A stretch of 64,000 bases of DNA from Gautieria morchelliformis (lineage: Eukaryota; Basidiomycota; Agaricomycetes; Gomphales; Gomphaceae). The stretch's first letter is position 1, and the number at the start of each line of letters is the position of its first letter. Of the stretch, positions 10,365 through 20,416 are shown piece after piece. The notes beneath the pieces are model-generated. The model did not search any database. It was not told where the DNA came from and saw only the letters and a program-made list of their open reading frames with translations. The DNA is taken from the NCBI GenBank assembly GCA_015179125.1, contig WHVA01000042.1, positions 62,001 to 126,000 on the forward strand, written 5' to 3'. A program made the translations under genes and the position numbers.

Positions 10365-10861
10365 TGTAGAGGACAGGAATTATAGGCAGTAGGTATGGAC
10401 TTGTTGCTCAAAAGAATAGACTAGAAAACAATTCACTCTCTCAGTGAATTTAGTTGTCACTCTAAATATATTATACACTACCTAGAAAACAATTCACTAC
10501 AGAGGATTTCTAGGTTAATAAATCGAAAGAATGCTAGACTAATTTACTTGCCTCTCTCAGTGAATTTAGTTGTCACTGAGAGAGGGGGAAACTGTTTCAC
10601 TGCGCATGTACTACTACCCGGCCCTTTAGCGCCCAAGAGCTCGCGCGTCGAAGTCATTTCAGACTCCGCTGGGTGCAGCCGCTTGTGAAAGTAGGAATAA
10701 CAAGATGAAATGGAGAGATAGGGAGTGAGTGGAAAATTTCGAAAATAACCAGAGAAATGGATGCATGATACAAGAACAACATGAGAAGAAATTGAGAAAG
10801 CACACAACAAATTGGATATATTATGCTTGATTTTGGTGCAGGAGCATCAATGCACCCAACA
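10365..10861 (-). repeat. Copia B 3' LTR
   Basis: On the minus strand it begins TGTTGGGTGC and ends CCTCTACA. It is essentially identical to 15125-15621. The adjoining internal bases form the polypurine tract. Confidence 0.95.
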
Positions 10862-10874
10862 CGCCCCCTCAAGC

Positions 10875-13800
10875 TTAATATATTCCGATTTGTTCGTTGA
10901 GGATCTTCACTCTAGGATTAGGAAGTCCTTTGGTGAGGATATCTGCCAACATTTGTTCGGTTGGCAAATAAACGAGCTTGGCTTGTTGATTTTTGATTAT
11001 ATCTCGAAGGAAATATAATCTAATGTCGAAATGTTTGGTTCTCGTGTGTTGTTGAGTGCCATACGTGATGGCAATGGCTGATTGATTGTCTGAATAAATT
11101 TTGATGGGTCTGTTCAGTGGTTGGAATATTTCAGAAATAAAATGGCGCATCCAGAGAGCCTCTTTGCCCGCATGGGTCAGGGCGACGAATTCGGCTTCAG
11201 TTGATGAGAGGGCTACTATCGACTGTTTCTGGCAACTCCATGAAACAGTGCCTCCATCAATCTGAAATAAGTATGCCGAATACGAACGCCTATGACTCTG
11301 TGAACCCCAATCCGCATCTGAATACCCCATCAAGCCGTCTCGATTTCTTCCAAGTGTGAGCTTGTAATGCTTCGTGCCTTTCAAATATTTGAAGACACGT
11401 TTGACCGCATTCCAATGTGTGCCACCTGGATTTTCGAGGAATTGTGAGAGCAATGACACCGCAAATGCAATGTCAGGTCGAGTGGCTACAGCTGCCCACA
11501 TCAGTGATCCTATGGCTTGCCTGTATGGAAACTTCGACATGGCTTTCTTGCCTCTCTCTGTAGAAGGACACTGGTCTTTTGATAATTTAACAGCTGGATC
11601 AAGGGGCGTAGCATAAGTCTTTGCATCTTCGAGATTGAATTTTTTGATGATCTTCTCGATGTATGCAGGTTGTGAAATTGCAATAGTTTTCTTCTGCCAG
11701 TCTCTTTCGATTTTGAGATTCAATAGCCAATGAATCTCGCCTAGATCTTTCATACTGAAGACCTGAGCAAGATCTCGTTTGACTTCGTCCAGGACAGACT
11801 GATTCTCAGCTGTGATGGTGAGATCATCCACAGCTGTTGCAATGATCACATGCCCCTTTCCGCCACGTCTATAAAATACAGCCCCATCTGTGGCTGACGT
11901 GGTGAATCCTAATTTGTGGAATTCACCACTTAGACGTTTGTACCATTCCCTTCCAGATTGTTTGAGGCCATAGAGTGCTTTCTTCAAAAGTAGCACTTCG
12001 TCTTTGTCTCTAGACTCATATCCATACGGCTGCTTCATGTAAATAGGTTCTGGCAACGTAGCATTGAGGTATGCATAATCCACGTCCATTTGATGGATAG
12101 GCCAGTCATTCCTAGCAGCAATGGCGCATATGATCCGTAGGGAGGATAACCGAGCAACAGGTGAGTATGTCTCATCATAGTCGACTCCAAACTTCTGTGT
12201 GAAGCCTTGGGCGACCATTCTCGATTTAGGCATTATTGGTTTCCCTTCTGGATTACGCTTCCAAAGGTAGACCCATTTATTACCGACAATATTGGCTCCA
12301 GGAGGTGGTTTGGCTCGTTCCCACACTCCCTTGTCGATTAGGGCCTCATACTCTTTGTCCATTGATTTCTTCCATATAGGATTATTCAGAGCTTCGTCTG
12401 CATTGCTAGGTTCAATTTGACTCAAATCCGGCGCCTTGTTATTGTTTTGACCGTCGGTTAGAAACGCACTGATGGCACACTCATAGCTACTGATGCCATC
12501 AATCTCGGAGGATAATTCTTGGTCGAATAAAACTTCTTTATGGTCCTCAACGTCCTCGTAAGCTAGCGTAGTCATATGTGCGCCAGCTTGTCTCTGAGTT
12601 TGAGATCTTGTTACGGGACCTGATGGGGCCGGCTGCACTTGTTGTTGACGGATCCTTTCGCTTCTCCTTATCGGTTCAGCTTCTCTAGGTCTGTCATCAA
12701 CTCCCTGAATAGGTTGCAGCTTTTCAAGATATTCCTCTGGTGCATTTTCATCAATTTCTTCGATCTTTGCCTCTTCGCTGACTAAGCGACCGGGCACAGG
12801 CACTGATGCCGGAATGGCCTTCTTCTCTTCTCTAGACGTAGGTAGCTTGGATTCCTCAATAGAAATGATTGGGACCTTTCCCTTCTTCATCTCTGAATCA
12901 AACACAACGTTCCGCTCGACAGAAACTTTGTGCGAGTCAGGCCAATAAATATAATGACCATGGCTCTGCGCAGAAATTCCTATCCACCGAGCTCTCTTGG
13001 CACGAGCTTCCAATTTATCTCCCTGAGTGACCTTAACATAGACTTCAATTCCCCACGCGTGAATGTCTTTGAGATTCGGTTTCTCATGGTGGATCATCTC
13101 GTAGGGCGTTTTATCCGGTAGAGCTCTTGTGTGCGTCCTGTTCCTAAGATAATTGGCATGCTGTATTGCATAGCCCCATAATATCTTAGGAAGGCCTGAT
13201 TCTAACAGCATGGCACGAGTTCTCTCAGTGAGAGTTCGGTTCAGACGTTCGGCAACACCATTAGACTCTGGTGTGTCGTGTACCGTCAACTGATGCTTCG
13301 TGCCTTGTTTGGCTAGATGCTGTTCGAATTCAGAGCTCGTATACTCGCCCCCTCGATCAGAAACAAGTGCCTTGATGTGCACATTTCTCTGTCGAAGCAT
13401 TAAAGCCTCATAGAGCTTGTACTTTGAGAATGCTTCTGATTTGTTCGCCATGAGATAGATCACCGATTCTCTTGAGTAATCATCGATAAAGGAGACATAA
13501 TATGACTTCTTATCGATTGTGAGGTGCCTTGCAGGTCCCCAGACATCAGAATAAATTCTGTCACCGAATTTTGACGTTCGGTCTCTGGGTTCTCGAGGAA
13601 GAGGTTTGCGTGCAATCTTGGCCTGAATACACGCATCACAGACAATTCTATCGCCTGTGGAGCTCAGTTCAATGCCCAATATCATGCCATGATTTAATAG
13701 ATGTTGTAGGGACTTCTGTGAGATATGCCCCATTTTTTGATGAATTTCCATGGCAGACAAACACATATGGGCTTGAGCACTTGGTGACTGGAGGTCTAGT

Positions 13801-15119
13801 CGATATAAACCATTGACCTTCGGTGCTTGCATCAATACCTTTCCAGTAGCGTTAGATATTGTGCATTTCTGGCCACCGAGTCGAATGTCGTAGCCAGCAT
13901 CATCGCACCGACCGATCGAGACGAGGGTGGCAGCAATTTTTGGAGCATAATATGTATCTTGCAACGTGACTTCTACTGTTTTATCTCCAACCTTGTTGGA
14001 TAATACAAGCAGTCCTGAACCGAAGGCATCAAAAGTGCCTTTGTTGGCTGCTCGGATAGTCCTCGGCTGTGAGAATTGACAGTAGTTCCTCAATAAATTT
14101 TTGTGAGGAGTCATATGCGATGTCGTTCCGGTGTCGAGTATAACTATAACTCCTGAGGATGTGCTCAAATTGAAATTAGAGCACTCGTCAAAATTGGTGA
14201 AGGCAAGATGCCCATCACCACTTTCCTCAGAAGAGGACTCTTCTTCGGCAACATTCGCTTTTGCTTTACCCTTCTTCTTCTTCTTGCCTTTGGCTTTTTT
14301 CTTCTGACGTGGTCCTTGACCTTCTTTACCACCTCCTTTAGCCCAGAAATTTTCGATAGAATGTCCAGGCTTTTTGCAGTTGGTGCATACATGCGCCTTC
14401 TGCCCCTTCTGGTCCTTTTTAGTTGATGAACCAATAAACACCTGCTCTTCTTGCGGGAGTGTTTTCTTCCTGTCATACTGAGCCTTTAGTACCCTAATAA
14501 TATTATCAGGGACCAATGGCATCCCGCATTCTTCAAGCGATGTGGTAAGGGCGTTCATGACTGCCTCATAGGATGGTGGAAGTGATGCAAGGATGATGTC
14601 CATAAATTCTTCTTCGGAAACTCTAGCTCCCATCTCATTAAGACGAGCATATAGGTCTTGGGCCTTGTCCAAATGATCTCTCAAGTCTCCATCCTCAGGA
14701 CATCTCATACTGCGGAGTTGTCGCTGCAGGCTGGTGAGGACCATCTTGGGCTTTTTGGTCATTTCATTGACCAATGCATCCCAAGTCTCTTTTGCTGTCT
14801 TCTGCTTCTGTAGCATCAGGGCTAATGACTCTGACACTGAGACGATGATTTGGGTCTTGGCTTGTCCTTCTCTAGCAAGGTATCTCTCCAGCTTCTCCTC
14901 AGCCTTATCCATCTGAGTTTCCTCAGCTTCTGTAAGAATATGGCCTGGGGGCATAACTGGAGGATCAGGAGGTCGAGTGACTCTCCCTTCTACATGCTTG
15001 AGTAGATTTTTGGACTCGAAATAGCTGATGAGAGTGGCTCGCCACAATGGCCAATTACTTCCATCAGTAGCAAGCTTCTCAACACCCAATAGCTTCTCAG
15101 AAGTGTCTCCGGGGCCCAT
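10875..15119 (-). CDS. Copia B Gag-Pol polyprotein
   Basis: The single ORF encodes 1414 residues. Gag occupies roughly residues 1-260. The zinc knuckle is C245-x2-C248-x4-H253-x4-F258, so its last Cys is Phe (codon TTC, 14346-14348). Protease has D329-T-G with TTSH. The integrase HHCC is H460, H465, C494, C497 and the catalytic triad is D525, D588 (SDRGGEY), E624. Reverse transcriptase (RVT_2 type) carries AVDD, and RNase H follows (YSDADWG, STEAEFVAL). There is no frameshift between gag and pol, as usual for many copia elements. The ATG (15119-15117) lies inside the primer-binding site. All catalytic residues seen are intact, so only the knuckle change speaks against activity. Confidence 0.95.
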   Translation of the reverse strand: MGPGDTSEKLLGVEKLATDGSNWPLWRATLISYFESKNLLKHVEGRVTRPPDPPVMPPGHILTEAEETQMDKAEEKLERYLAREGQAKTQIIVSVSESLALMLQKQKTAKETWDALVNEMTKKPKMVLTSLQRQLRSMRCPEDGDLRDHLDKAQDLYARLNEMGARVSEEEFMDIILASLPPSYEAVMNALTTSLEECGMPLVPDNIIRVLKAQYDRKKTLPQEEQVFIGSSTKKDQKGQKAHVCTNCKKPGHSIENFWAKGGGKEGQGPRQKKKAKGKKKKKGKAKANVAEEESSSEESGDGHLAFTNFDECSNFNLSTSSGVIVILDTGTTSHMTPHKNLLRNYCQFSQPRTIRAANKGTFDAFGSGLLVLSNKVGDKTVEVTLQDTYYAPKIAATLVSIGRCDDAGYDIRLGGQKCTISNATGKVLMQAPKVNGLYRLDLQSPSAQAHMCLSAMEIHQKMGHISQKSLQHLLNHGMILGIELSSTGDRIVCDACIQAKIARKPLPREPRDRTSKFGDRIYSDVWGPARHLTIDKKSYYVSFIDDYSRESVIYLMANKSEAFSKYKLYEALMLRQRNVHIKALVSDRGGEYTSSEFEQHLAKQGTKHQLTVHDTPESNGVAERLNRTLTERTRAMLLESGLPKILWGYAIQHANYLRNRTHTRALPDKTPYEMIHHEKPNLKDIHAWGIEVYVKVTQGDKLEARAKRARWIGISAQSHGHYIYWPDSHKVSVERNVVFDSEMKKGKVPIISIEESKLPTSREEKKAIPASVPVPGRLVSEEAKIEEIDENAPEEYLEKLQPIQGVDDRPREAEPIRRSERIRQQQVQPAPSGPVTRSQTQRQAGAHMTTLAYEDVEDHKEVLFDQELSSEIDGISSYECAISAFLTDGQNNNKAPDLSQIEPSNADEALNNPIWKKSMDKEYEALIDKGVWERAKPPPGANIVGNKWVYLWKRNPEGKPIMPKSRMVAQGFTQKFGVDYDETYSPVARLSSLRIICAIAARNDWPIHQMDVDYAYLNATLPEPIYMKQPYGYESRDKDEVLLLKKALYGLKQSGREWYKRLSGEFHKLGFTTSATDGAVFYRRGGKGHVIIATAVDDLTITAENQSVLDEVKRDLAQVFSMKDLGEIHWLLNLKIERDWQKKTIAISQPAYIEKIIKKFNLEDAKTYATPLDPAVKLSKDQCPSTERGKKAMSKFPYRQAIGSLMWAAVATRPDIAFAVSLLSQFLENPGGTHWNAVKRVFKYLKGTKHYKLTLGRNRDGLMGYSDADWGSQSHRRSYSAYLFQIDGGTVSWSCQKQSIVALSSTEAEFVALTHAGKEALWMRHFISEIFQPLNRPIKIYSDNQSAIAITYGTQQHTRTKHFDIRLYFLRDIIKNQQAKLVYLPTEQMLADILTKGLPNPRVKILNEQIGIY

Positions 15120-15124
15120 AACCC
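15112..15124 (-). promoter_or_regulatory. Copia B primer-binding site (iMet anticodon arm)
   Basis: Directly inside the 5' LTR the minus strand reads GGGTTATGGGCCC. Its complement GGGCCCATAACCC equals the anticodon stem-loop of eukaryotic initiator tRNA-Met (CAU anticodon), the region used by half-tRNA primers in Drosophila copia. Fungal iMet usually has U at position 33, which would give a G-U pair here. The gag start codon is embedded in the site. Confidence 0.7.
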
Positions 15125-15621
15125 TGTAGAGGACAGGAATTATAGGCAGTAGGTATGGACTTGTTGCTCAAAAGAATAGACTAGAAAACAATTCACTCTC
15201 TCAGTGAATTTAGTGGTCACTCTAAATATATTATACACTACCTAGAAAACAATTCACTACAGAGGATTTCTAGGTTAATAAATCGAAAGAATGCTAGACT
15301 AATTTACTTGCCTCTCTCAGTGAATTTAGTTGTCACTGAGAGAGGGGGAAACTGTTTCACTGCGCATGTACTACTACCCGGCCCTTTAGCGCCCAAGAGC
15401 TCGCGCGTCGAAGTCATTTCAGACTCCGCTGGGTGCAGCCGCTTGTGAAAGTAGGAATAACAAGATGAAATGGAGAGATAGGGAGTGAGTGGAAAATTTC
15501 GAAAATAACCAGAGAAATGGATGCATGATACAAGAACAACATGAGAAGAAATTGAGAAAGCACACAACAAATTGGATATATTATGCTTGATTTTGGTGCA
15601 GGAGCATCAATGCACCCAACA
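15125..15621 (-). repeat. Copia B 5' LTR
   Basis: It is the partner of 10365-10861 and is followed on the plus strand by the target duplication GAATA. In minus orientation it precedes the primer site and the polyprotein start. Confidence 0.95.
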
Positions 15622-16290
15622 GAATACTATAAGGTAGGTTTTGGAGGTGTCCGTATGAAACTAAAATCAAGCAACTTCAGTTCATGGTGTTTGATGCTGG
15701 TGAGTCCCCTGATAGTTGTATTATTAGATCGACACTGGACTCAGGATCATTACAAGAGAAGGGTAAAGCAGACAAAGACCTAGATGAAATACCCATGCCA
15801 GTGGGACCCCTTGATGCTCAGGTCCCAGCAAGGGGAAGAACAGGGGTGAGAGATGTGGCTCCTGCATCACCAATGCATGTGCCCAGAATACAGCATCTGC
15901 CACCCACAGAGATACAATACCATCCACCCAAGGTGAACTAGGATATGCTCCCCCCCTCAGGGGCTCTGGCATATGCTCCACCCACAGGGATGCCCACATA
16001 CCATCCTTACTGGGGTATCCCACCATATTACCATCCATATCCACTGGCATTTAGTATCCCATATTCCACCACACAAGCAAGTGGACACACCCCTTGTACA
16101 CAGGATAGCTATCCAAGTTCAGACATCAAGGACACTAAAGATCCCATGCTGTTCCCTTGCATCAAAGAATGGTTTACTGAACTAGACCAAGGTCTGCTCG
16201 GTCAAGGTGGGCATGCATTTGCACAGCACATGGCCACTTTTGGATCAAGGCTATATAAGGATCTGTGTGGAAACCAACTTTTCTAAAAGA
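15622..16290 (+). pseudogene. Decayed gene of unknown family, 3' part
   Basis: This continues the sequence interrupted by Copia B. Frames encode a Pro/Tyr/His-rich segment (YHPYWGIPPYYHPYPL) and a helical end (LFPCIKEWFTELDQGLLG, HAFAQHMATFG), with stops and frame changes at 15939-15941 and after 16286. Proline-rich linker followed by a short helical domain is the visible architecture. I cannot name a function. The gene is broken independently of the transposon insertion. Confidence 0.4.
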
Positions 16291-16349
16291 AACCATCTCG
16301 AAAAAAGGATTAAACTGTTTAAAACCCTGTTTTTCCTCGCCTATAGTAG

Positions 16350-16700
16350 CAAATACATCCAAGAAGCCCAATTGGAGGAGCTCCAGCATAAGGAAAAGGT
16401 GGTCCTCCTGCAGGAGGTACAGGCTCACCACGAAGGGCAGGAATCTGCAGAATAGGTGGTTGCAAGGTTGCCCCACAAAGAGGGCAGGTTGTCCCATGAA
16501 TGGAGGTGGAATGCCTCTGAAAGGTAGTGCAGGCATGTGGGCAATTGCAGTAGGTGTTACAGGGGAGGTTGCACCATGAAGGAGGGAGGTTGTCCCATGA
16601 AAGAGGGAGGTTGTCCCATGAAAGAGGGAGGTTGTCCCATGAATGGAGGTGGAATGCCTCAAAGGGTGGCGCAGGCCCTTGGGCAATTGCATGAATAGGT
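16350..16700 (-). pseudogene. Proline-rich gag-like remnant with short tandem repeats
   Basis: The minus strand encodes PVPPAGGPPFPYAGAPPIG and repeated FMGQP/FHGTT-like stretches, similar in style to the gag remnant at 19250-19713. Within it, about 16575-16650, a unit of about 21 bp (GAGGTTGTCCCATGAAAGAGG) is repeated four times. No intact frame exists. It is probably a decayed gypsy gag N-terminus. Confidence 0.3.
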
Positions 16701-16739
16701 AGAACAGGGCAACTACCTACTTATTTGGATCAGCACAGA

Positions 16740-17150
16740 CATGTTGAGTGGGTCCTGTGGACTGCCAGTTGCTGCTCGTGTATGGAAGACATCTTTTAAG
16801 GTAGACAAATACTGGAACTTTGACTGTAGCTATAAGTTCAATTGTACTGTCAAGGTTGGTTTTGGGTGTTTAGTATCATGTGTCAGCAAATCATGGATAT
16901 GCAGAGATGTCATCCCAATTCACTCTTCACCAGTTACTTCTCCATCATTTCATGCTCATATCATACAGCTATTTCTATTGTCTTGTCTATTATGTATCTT
17001 AGTTCCACACCTCCTATATCATTCCAACCCATCACAGCCCCTCTCCCATTTGCTACCTCTTCAGTATAAGTAGCTTGCATTTGCATGTATCTTCTCTAGT
17101 TCAATTTTCATATGTCTACTGCACTACCCTGGCACACTGTGATCATCATC
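16740..17150. other. No recognisable gene
   Basis: The stretch has short open frames in several phases but no motif I can name, and stop codons are frequent in all frames. Confidence 0.5.
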
Positions 17151-17550
17151 CACTGGAGGCATATAAAATTTTTCTGGTCTGAAAAACTGTTCAAAAAAAC
17201 TGTAAAAATATTCCAATTTTTTTTAGTGTTTTTAATGTAAAAAAACTTTAACAAAATTTTGTGTTTTTGTTAGAATTTGTTAAGCAAGAAAATTGTAAAA
17301 AAAGTTCAAAGTTTTTTGCAGGGTTTTTTATGTGTTTTTATAAGTTTCTTTGTGAAAATTCAAAGAAACCCATAAAAAACCCTGAAAAAAACTTTGAATT
17401 TTTTTACAATTTTCTTGCTCAACAGATTCTAATAAAAACACAAAATTTTATTATAGTTTTTTTACATACAAAACACTAAAAATATTTGAAAAATCTTTAC
17501 AGTTTTTTGAACAGTTTTTCAGACAAGAAAACTTTTATATGCCTGCAGTG
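17151..17550. mobile_element. Foldback MITE with CACTG termini
   Basis: The 400-bp AT-rich element is an imperfect palindrome over its whole length. Both ends read CACTGSAGGCATATAAAA inwards (17151 on plus, 17550 on minus). The flanks are a 3-bp direct repeat ATC (17148-17150 and 17551-17553). CACTG-type ends with a 3-bp duplication fit a non-autonomous CACTA/EnSpm (CMC) element. The centre lies near 17345. The ORF at 17261-17479 is a by-product of the palindrome. Confidence 0.8.
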
Positions 17551-19249
17551 ATCCTGAACCTCCCCTTCTATACTGCTAGCTCTTAGAAGGGATTGGGACT
17601 TAATTTGTGAGTCTTCACTTCCCATCTTTACTACTTTGCCCTTCAGGGTTATGCCATGCTGTTGGCGAGGGCCTCCAAAGGAGAGCCTTTGTCAATGAAA
17701 GGATTGTTCATTCCCAAATGACCTCTCCATGCAGCCTTGCACGTTATATTATCGTGAGTTATTCACTTCAACTGTAGATTAGGGTTGTTTACTTAGATCA
17801 CCTTACCCTAACACATCTTTGCTGGTTCAGTTCCCTTCACAGGACCACATCCCTTGTTGCACAAGGATTTCGGGCATGCATCATAACCTGTGCTATCTCC
17901 CACCCCAATGGCTCAACCCTGTGTGAAAGGTGGACAAGGTATGGCACAAATACTTCCCAACCATACACGCACCAGTGTGAATTGAGGGGTGATGGATATG
18001 GAATAGTGATATATCATGGAGGATGTTCACATTGACAACAATGTACATTCTTCTAGGATATATTAGATATCTTTTAAAATATCAACCCTAACCAAATTCA
18101 TAGTCCATCATTTTGAGCAACTTGTATATTGTGGATATCCTAAATTTTTTTGAATGTTCTGATATTTTAAAAATATGGTTGTATGTGCTAAAGCATGGTG
18201 TGTATTCAGATAACAGAGCAATTTCAGAGAGGATGTGGATGCCTATATGTTAAACATATATAGCCAAATTTTTAGATGTATGATGATAGAATGTAGAGGC
18301 AAGTATGGACTATATGAGTACATGTTAGAAGTATATATGAAACATGTTAGATGTACAATCACGGAATATAGAAGCAAGTATGGACAATACCTGTACTATA
18401 TTATTATATATGGTTGAGAGATCTGATTAGAAGGTATGTTTAAAATAATATGCATTTATAGTACAAAGATATATAACTATTGATGTTTAGACAATAGGGT
18501 ATACAACCTTTCCTGGGGAGCAGCAGACTGTGAGAAAGAACTTTAGGGCTAGGATTAAGCATGCCTTACAGGTGCTGGCAACTGCCTCAATTGTGATAGA
18601 TTTTATGAAATATAGATGAGCTAAGCTATATATACATATATATGACAGTTATAAACATCCCCCTATGGCATTGGTTAGGGGAGGCTGGTCATGGCTGGTG
18701 GTGGGAGTGATGGCAAATGATGCGAATGGTCAAGGTGCTTGGCGAACATATTGAACAGTGAACAGGGCAACTGGATATGTGATCAGTTGAACGGGAGTGG
18801 GCTGGGCCACACTAAACAAGTCATGACAGATCATTTGTATATGTGAAGTTTAAAGTGAGCCATAAACTGGCAGGATGTTTGAGAAGGCAAAGGCCATATT
18901 TTTGAACAAATAGGAAGCTGCGCTTCATCCTTCCCTGTTATATTTCAATGAATAGCTGCCATGATTCATCACAATGTTTTAACTGCAGGAGAGAATGGTT
19001 GATATCTTCCTTCCTCATCTACAGCCTTTAATAGATGCTGCAGAGTTATACTAGACAGGGCTCGATGGCATCCAAAATCCTGTTTGTTCACCTACAATGA
19101 TTGTTAATTTAATGTCAGCATGAAGAAATTTTTCTTTACCTGTACCTCTGCCAACTTATATACCTTTCTCTTCTGCAGTACTCCAAATATTTGAAATATG
19201 AGAATCATGTGCTTCAAAAACCAACAATCATCATACTGTAGAGCCCACT
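17551..19249. other. AT-rich region without recognisable gene
   Basis: All frames are broken. An imperfect direct repeat of about 75 bp occurs at about 18240-18400 (AGAAGCAAGTATGGACAATA and its relative AGAGGCAAGTATGGACTATA). No RNA gene or transposon end could be supported. Confidence 0.5.
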
Positions 19250-19713
19250 GTGCATGTTCTGTATGAAACCTTTTCTGGTCTAGCTGTTTCAAATCCACTT
19301 TCCCCAGACCTCCACCTTTCCCCTATGCTTGACCTCCTCCCATTGGGTTCCCTGGACCACCCAGGCCCCTCAGACCTCCTGGCTCACCTCCACCTCTTGG
19401 TGGAGGGCCTTGGCCACAATGGGTGTTCCCTTGGAATCCCTATTATCCTTTACATTTTGCCTACCCCCAGCCACTGACGGTCACTCAGATGCTGCAAAAC
19501 CTGACAAATTCACAGGAAAGGAACCCCCTATCCTCCGAATGTTCATCACAAGCTGTATTATGGCCTTTGACAACAAGCTGTGAAACTTCCAGAATGAATA
19601 GTAGCAAGTGTCCTATACAGCAACTGGTGTGCCCATTGTGAATTGATGAAACTGGCAGTCTCATTCATGATCTGAGAAATTGTGGAATATGGCCATGTGT
19701 ACTTGGTCATCAG
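19250..19713 (+). pseudogene. Gypsy-type gag fragment
   Basis: A proline/tryptophan-rich stretch (PPIGFPGPPRPLRPPGSPPP in one frame) is followed by a capsid-like segment KPDKFTGKEPPILRMFITSC and IMAFDNKL with in-frame stops near 19583 and 19605. The motif pattern is typical of the start of a Ty3/gypsy capsid. The fragment is cut at 19713 by insertion of Gypsy C (target duplication ATCAG), and no clear continuation is recognisable after 42015. Confidence 0.5.
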
Positions 19714-20383
19714 TGTTACGACTGTTCATTTCCGACTTCCGACCTTCAGTTCCGCAACACTTTCCGCCCCTCCGATATTTCCGACATCCCGCCCCTTGTT
19801 CATTTCCCTTGTTCTTTCGACTCTATTACTCGGACCCACCGGACCCACCGGACCCACCTCACCATTCATCAAGACCATATGTCCGGCCCTCCTTGTGTTT
19901 CGTTGTCAGATATGTTTTCCCGACCCCTTGTTCTTTGCCATTGTTCTACCTTACCCTGAACCCCCCTTGTAGTCCCATTGTTCCCAATTAGTTAGTTCCC
20001 ATGCATTGTCTACTCGACTTCCGCTTCCCCCGGAATTTGCTTAGTACCATATCATTACCTGTTGTCTCAGATCTTTGTACAAAAGCCTGTCATGTATGTC
20101 TCTTATTCTGCAATCAGATAATCACCTTCGATACTTGATTTCCTTTGCTCTATCTCCTGTTCTTAGCACAGCGAGTCTAGCAAGACCTCAGTCGCTCCGC
20201 CTTCCGTCTTCCACCTTCCGCCTCAGTTCCGACTCAAGTTCCGACCAACCTCTAGTTTAGTACTTTCCGACTTCCGACTCATTCCCGAAATACCTAGGAC
20301 GATAGTTCATTGGGGGCGCAACCCATAAGTTGAAGCCGCTGTCCTTTCCAGTTCCAACTTAGCGGAAATCTCAATACGTAACA
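19714..20383 (+). repeat. Gypsy C 5' LTR
   Basis: A 670-bp LTR, TGTTACGACTG ... ATACGTAACA. Compared with the 3' LTR its TATA box is altered (GTACAAAAG against GTATAAAAG), which would weaken transcription of this copy. The self-primer sequence AATCAGATAAT lies at 20112-20122. Confidence 0.95.
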
Positions 20384-20385
20384 GT

Positions 20386-20396
20386 ATTATCTGATT
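20386..20396 (+). promoter_or_regulatory. Gypsy C primer-binding site (self-priming type)
   Basis: Two bases after the LTR end lies ATTATCTGATT, the exact reverse complement of the 11 nt AATCAGATAAT at 20112-20122 in the LTR. In the intact 3' LTR these 11 nt start 34 nt after the first T of TATAAAA, the expected transcription start. This is the arrangement of Tf1/sushi elements, whose RNA 5' end serves as primer. Confidence 0.8.
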
Positions 20397-20416
20397 CCCA
20401 CCCGATAACTATTGCT

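Larger units (their letters stand above)
10365..15621 (-). mobile_element. Copia B: nearly intact Ty1/copia element
   Basis: The element is bounded by 497-bp LTRs (10365-10861 and 15125-15621) and a perfect 5-bp target duplication GAATA (10360-10364 and 15622-15626). The LTRs appear to differ at a single base (T at 10451-10453 region, G at about 15212), so insertion is recent. One uninterrupted 1414-codon gag-pol frame fills the internal region. The polypurine tract (TTGAGGGGGCG, minus strand) abuts the 3' LTR, and the primer site lies at 15112-15124. It is the youngest-looking retroelement of the window and may be mobile, except for an altered zinc knuckle. Confidence 0.95.

Noticed and set aside
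17261..17479. ORF in the palindromic MITE
   Set aside because: It is an AT-rich palindrome translation rich in Phe, Lys and Asn without any motif.
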